DNA from: Hyphomicrobiales bacterium
GTDB taxonomy: Bacteria; Pseudomonadota; Alphaproteobacteria; Rhizobiales; Methyloligellaceae
DNA length: 64,000 nt
Direction: 5' to 3'
Assembly: GCA_021775595.1 (NCBI GenBank)
Contig: JAJFHN010000014.1
Span: forward strand, 1 to 64,000
In this document: piece after piece, positions 1 through 9,329 of the stretch
Layout: every line of letters starts with the position of its first letter
How positions within the stretch are numbered: the stretch's first letter is position 1
The notes under the pieces: generated by a model
The model's database searches: none
What the model saw: the letters and a program-made list of their open reading frames with translations, nothing else
What the model was told of the DNA's origin: nothing
Program-made: the position numbers and the translations under genes

Positions 1-1
1 C

Positions 2-772
2 GCCGGTTCGCTGGAGAAAAACGCAAACTCGATGGCGGCGACGGCCGAACAGACCAATCAGAAATCGGTCACGGTCGCGGTGGCGTCCGAGCAAGCCAGC
101 AGCAGCGTGAATGTCGTTGCGTCGGCGACCGAAGAGATGAATTCGTCGATCAAGGAAATATCCGAACAGGTGATGAAGTCGGCCGAAATCGCCAAGGATG
201 CGGTGAGCCAAGCCAAATCAACCAACGAGCAGGTCAGCGCGCTTGAGAAAGCCGCCGCCGACATCGGCGACGTCGTCCAGCTCATTTCCGAAATCGCCGA
301 GCAGACCAACCTCTTGGCGCTGAACGCGACGATCGAGGCGGCGCGCGCCGGGACAGCCGGCAAGGGCTTTGCCGTTGTCGCTTCGGAAGTGAAAGACCTG
401 GCGACCCAAACCGCGCAGGCGACCGAAAAGATCTCGGTTCAAATCCAATCGATCCAGAGCGACACGACAGGCGCGGTGACCGCCATCGAAAGTATCGGCA
501 CGACCATTAGCGAGTTGGATCAGATCTCTTCGACCATCGCGGCGGCGGTCGAAGAACAGGCCGCGACGACAACCGAAATCTCGCAAAGCGTGCAGCAGGC
601 GGCCGAAGGCACCAAGGAAACGGTCAGCGCAATGGACGAGGTCAAGAGCGCCACGGAGGAGACGGGTAAAGTCGCTTCCAGCGTGCTTGGCGCGGCCAAA
701 GACTTGATGAGCCGGTCCGAAGCGCTGCGCGAAAGCGTGCAGCAGTTCCTGAGCGAAATCAAAGCGGCTTAG
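2..772 (+). CDS. Methyl-accepting chemotaxis protein, C-terminal part (5' end outside window)
   Basis: This is the cytoplasmic signalling end of a chemotaxis receptor. The reading frame is open from base 2, so the sensor, membrane and HAMP parts lie upstream of the window. The hairpin tip is recognisable as [18 protein letters not shown] at about 315-370, flanked by long Ala/Glu/Ser-rich heptad coiled coils, as expected for the region that contacts CheA and CheW. The protein ends in FLSEIKAA without a CheR-tethering pentapeptide. The ligand cannot be inferred. Just after the stop lies a 14-base self-complementary stretch (781-794) between this gene and the convergent small gene. Confidence 0.95.
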   Translation, partial: AGSLEKNANSMAATAEQTNQKSVTVAVASEQASSSVNVVASATEEMNSSIKEISEQVMKSAEIAKDAVSQAKSTNEQVSALEKAAADIGDVVQLISEIAEQTNLLALNATIEAARAGTAGKGFAVVASEVKDLATQTAQATEKISVQIQSIQSDTTGAVTAIESIGTTISELDQISSTIAAAVEEQAATTTEISQSVQQAAEGTKETVSAMDEVKSATEETGKVASSVLGAAKDLMSRSEALRESVQQFLSEIKAA

Positions 773-793
773 GTTGAACCGGGCGCGCGCGCC

Positions 794-1024
794 CTACAAC
801 ACCAAGATTCTGGGACAGGTGTCGCGGCCGACGAGCCCCGTCGGCTCGTCCACATAGGTGCGGGTGATGAGGCCCGTGCCGGTGAAAAAATGACACTCGA
901 AGGTCTTGGCGCCGATCGGCGTTTCTTGCATCGGACCGGCCCCGACCAGCACGGCGCGCGAAGAGACCAGCAGTCCAAGCGACAGGGCGCCGAGGCACAT
1001 CAAGAGAAATACGATTGATTTCAT
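794..1024 (-). CDS. Small secreted protein of unknown function, 76 aa
   Basis: I do not recognise a family. The chosen start (MKSIVFLLMCLGALSLGLL) gives a typical signal peptide; longer starts add a basic, unlikely N-terminus lying within the mutase gene. The mature part is about 50 residues, with two cysteines (in FECHFF and DTCPRI) that could form a disulfide, and it ends CPRILVL. The start lies four bases after the stop of the mutase large-subunit gene on the same strand, so it is probably co-transcribed and translationally coupled with it. A secreted protein behind a cytoplasmic mutase is odd, so the link may be only transcriptional. Confidence 0.6.
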   Translation of the reverse strand: MKSIVFLLMCLGALSLGLLVSSRAVLVGAGPMQETPIGAKTFECHFFTGTGLITRTYVDEPTGLVGRDTCPRILVL

Positions 1025-1028
1025 AAGG

Positions 1029-3194
1029 CTATTCCGCCGCTTTCTTCGGGTCGAAACCCAGTTGATTTGAGAGTTTTTCCAAGAGATCACGCGCGGCATC
1101 GGCGATGACCGTGCCGGGCCCAAAGATCGCCTTGGCGCCGGCCGATGTCAGCGCATCGTGGTCTTGGGGCGGAATGACGCCGCCCACGACGATCATGATG
1201 TCGCCGCGACCTTGATCCTCAAGCGCCTTTTTGAGTTCGGGCACCAGCGTCAGATGACCGGCTGCGAGCGAGGAGACGCCGACGATGTGGACGTCGTTTT
1301 CGACCGCCTGACGGGCGGCTTCATCGGGGGTTTGGAACAGCGCGCCGATATCGACGTCGAAGCCCAAATCGGCGAAGGCCGAGGCGATCACCTTCTGGCC
1401 CCGGTCATGGCCGTCCTGGCCCATCTTGGCGACCAAGATGCGGGGCCGGCGGCCCTCGTGTTTTTCGAAAGTCTCGACCAGTTCAGTCACTTTTTCGAGC
1501 GCTGCGTTGCCCAAACCGACCTCTCGTTTGTAGACGCCTGAAATGGCGCGGATCTCGGCCCGGTGGCGGCCGAAGACCTTCTCCATGGCGGCCGAAATCT
1601 CGCCAACGGTGGCCAGCGCGCGGGCAGCGGCGACGCTCGCCTCCAGCAGGTTGCCGTCACCTGTTTCGGCGGATTTGGTAAGCGCGTCAAGGGCGGCTTG
1701 GGTGGCGGCTTCGTCGCGCTCCTCGCGCAGCTTGGCAAGCTTGTCGAGCTGTTGCTGGCGCACGGCGGCGTTGTCGACCTTGCGGATATCAATGTCCGCT
1801 TCGTCGTCGCTTTGATAGCGGTTGACGCCAACAATGGTTTGGGTGCCGGAATCGATGCGGCCCTGGGCGCGCGCCGCGGCTTCCTCGATACGCAGCTTCG
1901 GCAGTCCGGCCTCGATCGCTCGTGTCATGCCGCCGAGCTTTTCGACCTCGCCGATGTGCTCGAGCGCGCGGGCGGCCAGATCGTGGGTGAGGCGCTCGAC
2001 ATAGTAGCTGCCTCCCCAGGGATCGATCACCCGGCAAGTGCCGGTCTCGGCCGCGATGAAGAGCTGGGTGTTCCGGGCGATGCGGGCAGAAAAATCGGTG
2101 GGCAGCGCCAGCGCCTCGTCAAGTGCATTGGTGTGCAGCGACTGGGTATGTCCCTGGGTGGCGGCCATGGCCTCGATGCAAGTGCGCGCCACGTTGTTGT
2201 AGACATCCTGCGCTGTCAGGCTCCAGCCGCTGGTCTGGCAGTGGGTGCGCAGCGAAAGCGAGCGGGGATCCTCGGGCGCAAACTCCTTCATCAGTTTGGC
2301 CCAGAGCAGCCGCGCCGCGCGCATCTTGGCGATCTCCATGAAGAAGTTCATGCCGATGGCCCAGAAGAAAGAAAGTCGGGGAGCAAACTTATCGATTGGC
2401 AGCCCAGCCGCCACACCGCAGCGGGCGTATTCAACGCCGTCGGCCAGCGTGTAGGCGAGTTCCAGATCAGCCGTCGCGCCAGCTTCCTGCATGTGATAGC
2501 CGGAGATCGAAATCGAGTTGAAGCGCGGCATGTGTTTTGAGGTGTAGGAGAAAATGTCCGAGACGATCCGCATCGAGGGACCGGGCGGATAGATATAGGT
2601 GTTGCGGACCATGAACTCCTTCAAAACGTCGTTTTGAATGGTGCCCGAGAGCTTCTCGGGCGACACGCCTTGCTCCTCACCGGCGACGATGAAGAGCGCC
2701 ATGATCGGCAAGACGGCGCCGTTCATGGTCATCGAGACAGAGATGCGATCGAGCGGGATGCCATCAAACAGCGTGCGCATGTCGTAGATCGAGTCGATCG
2801 CCACGCCGGCCATGCCGACGTCGCCCTGGACGCGGGCATGATCGGAATCATAGCCGCGATGGGTGGCGAGGTCGAAGGCGACCGAGACGCCCTGTTGGCC
2901 GGCCGCCAGGTTCTTACGATAAAAGGCGTTGGAGTCTTCGGCCGTCGAGAAGCCGGCATATTGGCGCACCGTCCAGGGGCGCTGGGTGTACATGGTTGGG
3001 TAGGGTCCGCGCAGATAGGGCGCCAGGCCCGGCCAGGTCTCAAGAAAATCCAAGCCCTCGCGGTCGGCGGCCGTATAGATGGGCCGCACGGCGATGTTCT
3101 CGGGCGTCTCCCAAATCGGTTCGCCGGGGACGCTGGTCTTGGCCGGCTTGCCGCCATCGAAGGCGAGTGTGGTGAAGTCTGGAATCTGGCTCAT
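1029..3194 (-). CDS. scpA: Methylmalonyl-CoA mutase large (catalytic) subunit
   Basis: Adenosylcobalamin-dependent interconversion of methylmalonyl-CoA and succinyl-CoA, used in propionyl-CoA and branched-chain amino acid metabolism. The 721-residue length is right for the large subunit. The substrate-binding TIM barrel near the N-terminus shows [17 protein letters not shown]. The C-terminal cobalamin-binding domain (about 580-710) carries MGQDGHDRG with the cobalt-ligating histidine near residue 596, followed by [10 protein letters not shown]. It overlaps the small-subunit gene by four bases, so the two are made together. No MeaB chaperone or methylmalonyl-CoA epimerase gene is in the window. 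The symbol could equally be mutA, mutB or mcmA depending on convention. Confidence 0.97.
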   Translation of the reverse strand: MSQIPDFTTLAFDGGKPAKTSVPGEPIWETPENIAVRPIYTAADREGLDFLETWPGLAPYLRGPYPTMYTQRPWTVRQYAGFSTAEDSNAFYRKNLAAGQQGVSVAFDLATHRGYDSDHARVQGDVGMAGVAIDSIYDMRTLFDGIPLDRISVSMTMNGAVLPIMALFIVAGEEQGVSPEKLSGTIQNDVLKEFMVRNTYIYPPGPSMRIVSDIFSYTSKHMPRFNSISISGYHMQEAGATADLELAYTLADGVEYARCGVAAGLPIDKFAPRLSFFWAIGMNFFMEIAKMRAARLLWAKLMKEFAPEDPRSLSLRTHCQTSGWSLTAQDVYNNVARTCIEAMAATQGHTQSLHTNALDEALALPTDFSARIARNTQLFIAAETGTCRVIDPWGGSYYVERLTHDLAARALEHIGEVEKLGGMTRAIEAGLPKLRIEEAAARAQGRIDSGTQTIVGVNRYQSDDEADIDIRKVDNAAVRQQQLDKLAKLREERDEAATQAALDALTKSAETGDGNLLEASVAAARALATVGEISAAMEKVFGRHRAEIRAISGVYKREVGLGNAALEKVTELVETFEKHEGRRPRILVAKMGQDGHDRGQKVIASAFADLGFDVDIGALFQTPDEAARQAVENDVHIVGVSSLAAGHLTLVPELKKALEDQGRGDIMIVVGGVIPPQDHDALTSAGAKAIFGPGTVIADAARDLLEKLSNQLGFDPKKAAE

Positions 3195-5068
3195 TGGGGC
3201 GTCACACCGGTCGCGTCGTGAGCACGCATTAGCGCCTCGATCATATTGGCGCCCTTATGGATAAAGAGGGCGATGCCGGCCTCGCTGAGTGCCGTGCGCG
3301 TCTCGCCCGGCCGTCCAGCGAGCGCAATGAGGTCCGCGCCCGCATCCTTCAGCGCAATGGCTGCAGCTTCGGCGAGCGCCTCGTAGGTTTCGTCGGAGCC
3401 GCAGAGACAGGCGATCGGCGCGCCGCTTGCTTTGAAAGCCTTGGCCGCGGTCTGGGCTGTGTCAAAGCCGCCCTCATCCAACGCTTCGATCCCGCCAGAC
3501 GCAAACAGGTTGCGGGCATAGTTGGCGCGCGCGGCAAAGCCTGAGCGCTCGCCAAGATTGGCCAGGAAGACTTGCGGGCGATGTCCGCGGGTCTTGGCAT
3601 ACGCCTCGGCGTCATCGCGCAGCCGCTCGAAGGCTTGCGCCAGCCGGCGCAGAGGCACCGGCTCGACGGTGACGGCGGGATCATCGAGAGAATCAGGCAG
3701 GGGGTTTGGTTTCAGCGCAGGAATTGATTCAGCCAAATGGGGAAAGGCATTGATACCAATGAGCTCGCTTTGAGATGTTGCGAGCGCGCCAGCGCGGCTC
3801 TCAGCGCTCTTGGCCAGCTCGGCCTGCACGACGCCTTGGGCCAAAGCAGCCGCCATGCCGCCCTTGGCTTCGATCTCTTGGAACATATCCCAGGCCTTGG
3901 CGGCGAGCTCGTAAGAGAGCGCCTCCACATACCAGCTGCCGCCCGGCGCATCGACCACGCGGCCCAGATGCGATTCCTCCTGCATGATGAGCTGGGTGTT
4001 TCGCGCGATCCGGCGCATGAGGGCGTCGGGCTGGCCCAACAGGGCGCCATAGGGCAATACGCTGATCGCGTCGGCACCGCCCAAGGCAGCGGCGGCGCAG
4101 GCGGCGGTCGTGCGCAGCATGTTCACGTCTGGATCGAGCTTGCTCATCATGCGGGCCGATGTCTGCGCCGTGATCCGCACGTCCATCAGAGCTTTTTGGG
4201 CGCCGCAGGCTTGAGCGATTCTCGCCAGCAACATGCGGGCAGCGCGCAATTTGGCGATCGAGAGAAACAGGTCGGCGTCGCATGCGAGCGCGACCGCGAC
4301 TTGGCTCAGACCCTGTTCGGGGGTCAGTCCTCCCGCTTCCATGGCGCGCAAATAGGCGGCCAGAGTGGCGGCGAGGCAGGCGAGCTCCTGGGCTTCGCTT
4401 GCGCCGCCATCGTGATAGGGGCGCCCGTCGGCGAGCAATGCAGCGACACCGGGAAATTGCTCGTGCGTTAGGTGCGCGAGAGCGGCGGCGGCGGAGAGGC
4501 ACTCTTCGAAGGATTGATCGAGACCGCCCGCGCGTGCGCACGCGCCCAGGGGATCGGCGCCAAACCCGCCCTTCAGCGCGTCGGCGGCCAACCCTCGCTC
4601 GGCCCAAAAGGCCTGCAGGATTTCGGCAGTGGCGGCGAAATGGATGCCGGGCTCGAGATCGAGCCGAATAAAATCAAGATGGACGCCCTCCAGCGCGCGG
4701 GCGAGATCTTGGACGCCGGCCACAGCCAGACCGGCTTGCTCGGGCGCGGCGATGCGCAGCGCGATGGCGCTCGCGCCACCTTCCAGATCAGCGAGAATTT
4801 GGCGATTGGTTTCAGGCGCATCTGCGCTCCAGTGGAGCTGGCAAATGTCCCAGGCGGGCGAGGCCGGCAGTGCTCCCAGGCCGCGCGCGAAAGGCGCCGC
4901 AGCCGAGCGGCTGGCGTCTTCGTCGCCCAGCCCGTAAAGCGGTTTGACGGAAATCCGGTCGAGCGTGTGCGCGGTCAGCGCCTCAAGCCCGCCGCCCTTA
5001 AGCGCCTTTTCGGCCAGGGCGCGCCAGGCGGCTTCGTCGTGCGCCTCAAATTCGGTGGCCAGCTTCAC
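3191..5068 (-). CDS. Methylmalonyl-CoA mutase small subunit
   Basis: Non-catalytic partner of the cobalamin-dependent mutase, about 625 residues, homologous to the large subunit but with a degenerate cobalamin domain: no DxHxxG is present, and the corresponding region reads [17 protein letters not shown]. The barrel region keeps [25 protein letters not shown], parallel to [25 protein letters not shown] in the large subunit. I chose the GTG start (VKLATEF) because AAAGGAG lies eight bases upstream; a longer reading frame adds nine residues that overlap this ribosome-binding site. Its stop overlaps the large-subunit start (ATGA). It is divergent from the ATPase gene across a gap of about 100 bases that should hold both promoters. 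Confidence 0.93.
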   Translation of the reverse strand: MKLATEFEAHDEAAWRALAEKALKGGGLEALTAHTLDRISVKPLYGLGDEDASRSAAAPFARGLGALPASPAWDICQLHWSADAPETNRQILADLEGGASAIALRIAAPEQAGLAVAGVQDLARALEGVHLDFIRLDLEPGIHFAATAEILQAFWAERGLAADALKGGFGADPLGACARAGGLDQSFEECLSAAAALAHLTHEQFPGVAALLADGRPYHDGGASEAQELACLAATLAAYLRAMEAGGLTPEQGLSQVAVALACDADLFLSIAKLRAARMLLARIAQACGAQKALMDVRITAQTSARMMSKLDPDVNMLRTTAACAAAALGGADAISVLPYGALLGQPDALMRRIARNTQLIMQEESHLGRVVDAPGGSWYVEALSYELAAKAWDMFQEIEAKGGMAAALAQGVVQAELAKSAESRAGALATSQSELIGINAFPHLAESIPALKPNPLPDSLDDPAVTVEPVPLRRLAQAFERLRDDAEAYAKTRGHRPQVFLANLGERSGFAARANYARNLFASGGIEALDEGGFDTAQTAAKAFKASGAPIACLCGSDETYEALAEAAAIALKDAGADLIALAGRPGETRTALSEAGIALFIHKGANMIEALMRAHDATGVTPQ

Positions 5069-5175
5069 GGTGCTTACTCCTTTGCGGGCACACACTTAGG
5101 GCGAAAGCGACCATTTGCAAAGATATCATGTGCCGATAGAGTGCGCTGGCGTAGCGAGCTTAAGTGGGGATTTTT

Positions 5176-6684
5176 ATGAGCGACGAGGGAACGGTCTTCA
5201 TCGGCAAGAGCACCAAAAATGAGGTGCTCAATCTCAAGCTCGCCAATCGGCACGGCCTGATCACCGGCGCCACGGGCACCGGCAAGACGGTCTCGCTGCA
5301 AATTTTGGCCGAAGGATTCTCGGCCCATGGCGTGCCGGTTTTTTGCGCCGACGTGAAAGGCGATCTCGCCGGTCTCGCCATGGCGGGCAAGAAAAAGGAT
5401 TTCCTCGAAGAACGCGCCAAGACGATCGGCTTAGAGGACTACGGCTACGAATCTTTTCCCGTCATATTCTGGGATCTGTTCGGCAAGCAAGGTCACCCGA
5501 TCCGCACCACGGTCTCGGAAATGGGACCCTTGCTGCTCTCGCGTCTCATGGACCTCACCAGCGCACAAGAGGGTGTGCTCAACATCGCCTTCCGGCTGGC
5601 GGATGAAGAGGGGCTGTTGATCCTTGATCTCAAGGACTTGCGCGCCCTGATGTCCAACGTGGCCGAACGCGCCAAGGAGCTCAGCGCCGAATACGGCAAT
5701 GTCTCACGCCAATCGGTCGGCGCCATCCAGCGGTCGCTGCTGGTGCTCGATGAGCAAGGCGGCGAACACTTCTTCGGCGAACCGGCGCTCGATATTTCGG
5801 ATCTGATGCGGACCGAAGGCGGGCGCGGAATGGTCAATGTGCTGGCCGCCGACAAGCTGATGGAATCGCCGCGGCTTTATGCAACCTTTCTGCTGTGGCT
5901 TCTGGCCGAGCTTTTTGAGGAGTTGCCCGAAGTGGGCGACGCGGACAAGCCCAAGCTGGTCTTCTTCTTTGACGAGGCGCATCTGCTGTTCGACGAGGCG
6001 CCCAAGGCATTGCTCGAGAAGGTCGAGCAGGTGGTGCGGCTGATCCGCTCCAAGGGCGTGGGCGTCTATTTTGTCACGCAGAATCCGTTGGACGTTCCCG
6101 ACAGCGTCTCGAGCCAGCTTGGCAATCGCATCCAGCATGCGCTCCGCGCCTATACGCCGCGCGAGCAGCGGGCCGTCAAGGCGGCTTCGGAGACCTTTAG
6201 GCCCAATCCCAAGTTCAAAACCCAGACCGCCATCATGGAACTCGGCGTGGGCGAAGCGTTGGTCTCGACGCTTGAAAAAAAGGGCCGCCCGTCGATGGTT
6301 CAGCGCACATTGGTGCGCCCGCCCTCGTCGCGGCTCGGGACGATCACCAAATCCGAGCGCAGGCAGATTATGGACGATAGCCCGGTGAGCGGTCTGTATG
6401 ACGAGACCAATGACCGCGAGTCGGCGTATGAGATGCTGCAGCAGCGCGCCAAGCAAAAGGCGGTGCGGGAAGAAAGCCAGCGCGAACAGGAAAACGCGCG
6501 CCAAACCAAGAAGCGCGGCGAATACTCGGCGTCTACGGCGAAGAAGCCGACCACGCGCCGGCGCAGCTACAAGCGTCAAAGCGTCACCGAGACATTTGCC
6601 AAACAGGTGGCGCGCTCAGTCGGCTCTTCGCTGGGGCGCATGCTGGTGCGAGGTATCCTGGGAAGCCTGAAGAGCGGCTCGTAG
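5176..6684 (+). CDS. HerA/YjgR-type P-loop ATPase (DUF853 family)
   Basis: A cytoplasmic hexameric-type ATPase of the HerA-FtsK superfamily, YjgR branch. The Walker A is GATGTGKT at residues 31-38, followed by [13 protein letters not shown], typical of the family. The Walker B is [14 protein letters not shown] near residue 265, with downstream [19 protein letters not shown] containing sensor and arginine-finger-type residues. The C-terminus is basic and low-complexity ([23 protein letters not shown]). The function of YjgR proteins is not firmly established; DNA-related translocation is inferred from the fold only. I chose ATG 5176 over GTG 5164 because GGGGA sits about six bases before it. 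Confidence 0.9.
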   Translation: MSDEGTVFIGKSTKNEVLNLKLANRHGLITGATGTGKTVSLQILAEGFSAHGVPVFCADVKGDLAGLAMAGKKKDFLEERAKTIGLEDYGYESFPVIFWDLFGKQGHPIRTTVSEMGPLLLSRLMDLTSAQEGVLNIAFRLADEEGLLILDLKDLRALMSNVAERAKELSAEYGNVSRQSVGAIQRSLLVLDEQGGEHFFGEPALDISDLMRTEGGRGMVNVLAADKLMESPRLYATFLLWLLAELFEELPEVGDADKPKLVFFFDEAHLLFDEAPKALLEKVEQVVRLIRSKGVGVYFVTQNPLDVPDSVSSQLGNRIQHALRAYTPREQRAVKAASETFRPNPKFKTQTAIMELGVGEALVSTLEKKGRPSMVQRTLVRPPSSRLGTITKSERRQIMDDSPVSGLYDETNDRESAYEMLQQRAKQKAVREESQREQENARQTKKRGEYSASTAKKPTTRRRSYKRQSVTETFAKQVARSVGSSLGRMLVRGILGSLKSGS

Positions 6685-6817
6685 TTTTGTCCGACCGCTG
6701 AAGGTCTTGAAAATCATCCGCTGGCCACAATCTTGGGGGAGACAGTCATGGGTTGCCGGCAGGCGGCAGCTCGACTTTGAGTCACTGTAATGTCCCTTGG
6801 GATAAAGGAAAATATTG

Positions 6818-7312
6818 ATGGCCATTCTTTTGCGCGGACTTCGCGGGGAGCCCGTTAAGCGGCTTCAGGAAAAACTCGGTATCGACGCCGATGGAATATT
6901 TGGCGGTGGCACTGAGCGTGCTGTGCGCGACTTTCAAAAGGAACACGGGCTAAGCGCGGACGGCATCGCGGGACCCGACACTTTTGCAGCCATGGATCTC
7001 GATGAGCTGGTGCTGTTGCGCCGGGGCTCGCGCGGTGTGACTGTGCGCGCGATGCAAGAGAAGCTCAGCATCGATGCCGACGGTGTCTTCGGCGGCGGCA
7101 CGGAGCGCGCGGTGCGCGCCTACCAGGAAGAAAACGGCTTGAAGGCCGACGGCCTTGCCGGTCCGGCCACGTTGAGCAAAATGGGCGTGCTGGACTCAGA
7201 TGAAAAGACCATCGCCGCATCGGTCACCGAAGCGGGCGAAAGCATCTGGGAATCGATCGAAGAAGCGGCCGAGGGCGCGCTCGATCGGGTCAAGGGCATG
7301 TTCGGCGGCTAA
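6818..7312 (+). CDS. Two-repeat peptidoglycan-binding-domain protein without signal peptide
   Basis: The 164-residue protein is almost wholly two PG_binding_1 repeats (about 1-60 and 65-125) with nearly the same core: ADGIFGGGTERAVRDFQ and ADGVFGGGTERAVRAYQ. The similarity extends to the DNA, so the duplication may be recent or under constraint. A C-terminal amphipathic stretch (VTEAGESIWESIEEAAEGAL) ends in KGMFGG. No signal peptide or membrane segment is visible, unusual for a domain that normally binds cell-wall murein; it may be exported by another route or bind something else. The start ATG 6818 has AAAGGA eight bases upstream. It is followed by a strong bidirectional terminator. Confidence 0.85.
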   Translation: MAILLRGLRGEPVKRLQEKLGIDADGIFGGGTERAVRDFQKEHGLSADGIAGPDTFAAMDLDELVLLRRGSRGVTVRAMQEKLSIDADGVFGGGTERAVRAYQEENGLKADGLAGPATLSKMGVLDSDEKTIAASVTEAGESIWESIEEAAEGALDRVKGMFGG

Positions 7313-7339
7313 GCCTGAGGGCTTGATTGCCACAGACAA

Positions 7340-7369
7340 AAAAGGCCGGGGTGTGAACCCCGGCCTTTT
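7340..7369. terminator. Bidirectional intrinsic terminator
   Basis: A perfect 12-base-pair stem (AAAAGGCCGGGG / CCCCGGCCTTTT) with a six-base loop TGTGAA. The A-run on one side and T-run on the other let it serve both convergent genes, the peptidoglycan-binding protein and the PuuD-like gene. Confidence 0.92.
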
Positions 7370-7388
7370 GCATTTCAGTCTGGCGGTC

Positions 7389-7997
7389 TTAAGCGAAGCC
7401 GCCGTTCTGGGCTGCGACCATGCAATAGAGCATGGGGATCGAAAGCAAGGTGTTGGTGCGCGAAAAAATCAGCGCGGTCTTGCCCGCGGCCGCTTTTTCA
7501 TCGGCGCTTGCCTTGACCATGCCAAGAACCTTTCGCTGGTTCGGCCAAATCAGGAACCAGACGTTGAACCACATGATGATGCCGAGCCACATGCCGATGC
7601 CGATCGGTGTGCTGACGCCGCCGTCGAGAATGCCCAACGACAGGGCGGCCATTAGATAACCGCTCAAATGCGCCAAGATGAGACCAGTGGCGATCGTCGC
7701 CATGGCGCCCCAGCGAAACCACCACAATGCCGATGGCGCGATCACCTTGGTGATGGCTGGCTTCTGGTCGTCGGGGATCTTTGGCATACCGGGCACCTGC
7801 ACGAAGTTGAAGTACCAAAGCAGGCCGATCCACATCACGCCGCTCAAGACATGCAGCCAGCGGAAGAGGAATGCCAACCAGGCCGTATCGGGCAGGAAGC
7901 CGCCGCCCATCAACGGGCGGACGACGAGAATCAGCAGCAGCGCCAGGATGAAGCCGCTGATCACCGTCAGTTTGAGATCAGTCAATATATTTTGCAT
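7389..7997 (-). CDS. PuuD-like membrane protein (urate oxidase N-terminal domain only)
   Basis: The 202-residue integral membrane protein has about five hydrophobic segments and resembles the membrane domain of PuuD-type urate hydroxylase. Supporting stretches are FRWLHVLSGVMWIGLLWYFN, with the heme-type histidine context WLHVLSGVMW, WWFRWGAMATIATGLILAH, and MWFNVWFLIWPNQRKVLG. The usual C-terminal cytochrome c domain (CxxCH) is absent and the next gene does not supply one. Short versions are common in alphaproteobacteria and may not be urate enzymes. It stands alone, convergent with the peptidoglycan-binding gene. Confidence 0.8.
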   Translation of the reverse strand: MQNILTDLKLTVISGFILALLLILVVRPLMGGGFLPDTAWLAFLFRWLHVLSGVMWIGLLWYFNFVQVPGMPKIPDDQKPAITKVIAPSALWWFRWGAMATIATGLILAHLSGYLMAALSLGILDGGVSTPIGIGMWLGIIMWFNVWFLIWPNQRKVLGMVKASADEKAAAGKTALIFSRTNTLLSIPMLYCMVAAQNGGFA

Positions 7998-8108
7998 CGC
8001 CGTCTCCTATTTCCCTTAGCTAGCCCCCGGCAGATCGGGAAATGTCTGCACGGTGTCGACTGGGGATGGGTGGGTCAGATGAGAAGCACACTATGCGCTA
8101 GGCGGGCA

Positions 8109-9320
8109 TCAGGTAAAGCTCTGGATACCGGTCTGGGCGCGGCCCAGGATGAGGGCGTGCACGTCGTGGGTGCCCTCATAGGTGTTGACGGATTCCAAAT
8201 TCAAGGCATGGCGGATCACGTGATACTCGTCTGACACGCCATTCGCCCCCAACATGTCGCGCGCCTCGCGGGCGATTGCCAGCGCCTTTCCGCAATTGTT
8301 GCGTTTGACCAGCGATATGGCTTCGGGGCTCGCCTGATCTGCGTCCATTAAGCGCCCCAGGCGCAATGCCGCGTGTAGGCCGAGCGTTATTTCGGTTTGC
8401 ATGTCGGCGAGTTTTTTCTGAACGAGCTGATTGGCTGCGAGCGGCTTGCCGAACTGCTTTCGATCGAGCACATAGTCGCGGGCGGTGTGCCAGCAAAATT
8501 CGGCTGCACCCATCGCGCCCCAACAGATTCCGTAACGTCCTTGGTTGAGGCAGCGGAATGGCCCCGACAGTCCCTCGGCGCCGGGCAGCAGAGCGTCCTG
8601 ATTGAGGCGCACATCTTCGAGCACGATGCCGCCGGTCTCATAAGCGCGGAGCGAAAACTTGCCCTCGATCTTGGGCGTCGAGAGACCTTTTGCATCGCGC
8701 TCGACCAAAAAGCCGCGGATCTTGCCGTCCTGCGTCTTGGCCCAAACGATCAGAAGATCGGCTATCGGCGCGTTGCTGATCCAGGTCTTGGCGCCATTCA
8801 GCACGTAGCCGGCGCCGTCTTTTTCGGCCCGGGTCGCCATGGCGCCGACGTCGGAGCCGTGATCGGGCTCGGTCAGGCCAAAGCAGCCGATGAACTTGCC
8901 GCTGGTGAGTTTGGGCAGGTATTTGTTTTTTTGCTCGTCCGTGCCGTAAGTGAAAATCGGGAACCCGACGAGCGAATTTTGCACGCTCAAAATCGATCTA
9001 TAGGCAGAATCGACGCGCTCGATTTCGCGCGCGATCAGGCCATAGGCGACATAGCCCATCTGCGAGCCGCCAAAAGACTCGGGCAGCAGGATGCCCAGAA
9101 ATCCAAGCTCGGCCATCTTGCCGTAGATCGACCGATCGAAGCGCTCATGACGGAAGGCTTCGACGATGCCCGGCATCAGCTCCTGCTGGGCGAAGCGCCG
9201 CGCGGTCTCGCCCGCACTTTTGTCTTCCGCGCTCAATTCGCCCGTAAGGTCGAGCGGGTCGGTCCAGTCAAAGGGTTGGCGTGTCAGTTTCGCCTGATCG
9301 TCGCGCGCGTCCGATGCCAT
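8109..9320 (-). CDS. gcdH: Glutaryl-CoA dehydrogenase
   Basis: An FAD enzyme of the acyl-CoA dehydrogenase family that oxidatively decarboxylates glutaryl-CoA to crotonyl-CoA in lysine and tryptophan breakdown. The 403-residue length fits. The FAD/substrate motifs are [13 protein letters not shown] and [34 protein letters not shown] is typical of GcdH. The catalytic base is Glu 382 in [10 protein letters not shown]. Directly upstream on the same strand, nine bases away, is oligopeptidase B, so both may be on one transcript, though with no obvious metabolic link. The assignment over other acyl-CoA dehydrogenases rests on overall sequence resemblance. Confidence 0.93.
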   Translation of the reverse strand: MASDARDDQAKLTRQPFDWTDPLDLTGELSAEDKSAGETARRFAQQELMPGIVEAFRHERFDRSIYGKMAELGFLGILLPESFGGSQMGYVAYGLIAREIERVDSAYRSILSVQNSLVGFPIFTYGTDEQKNKYLPKLTSGKFIGCFGLTEPDHGSDVGAMATRAEKDGAGYVLNGAKTWISNAPIADLLIVWAKTQDGKIRGFLVERDAKGLSTPKIEGKFSLRAYETGGIVLEDVRLNQDALLPGAEGLSGPFRCLNQGRYGICWGAMGAAEFCWHTARDYVLDRKQFGKPLAANQLVQKKLADMQTEITLGLHAALRLGRLMDADQASPEAISLVKRNNCGKALAIAREARDMLGANGVSDEYHVIRHALNLESVNTYEGTHDVHALILGRAQTGIQSFT

Positions 9321-9329
9321 GGAATGCCT

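Noticed and set aside
781-794. Perfect 14-base palindrome GGGCGCGCGCGCCC
   Set aside because: It could be a short hairpin between convergent genes, but alternating GC is frequent in this GC-rich genome and there is no T-run. I do not call it a terminator.
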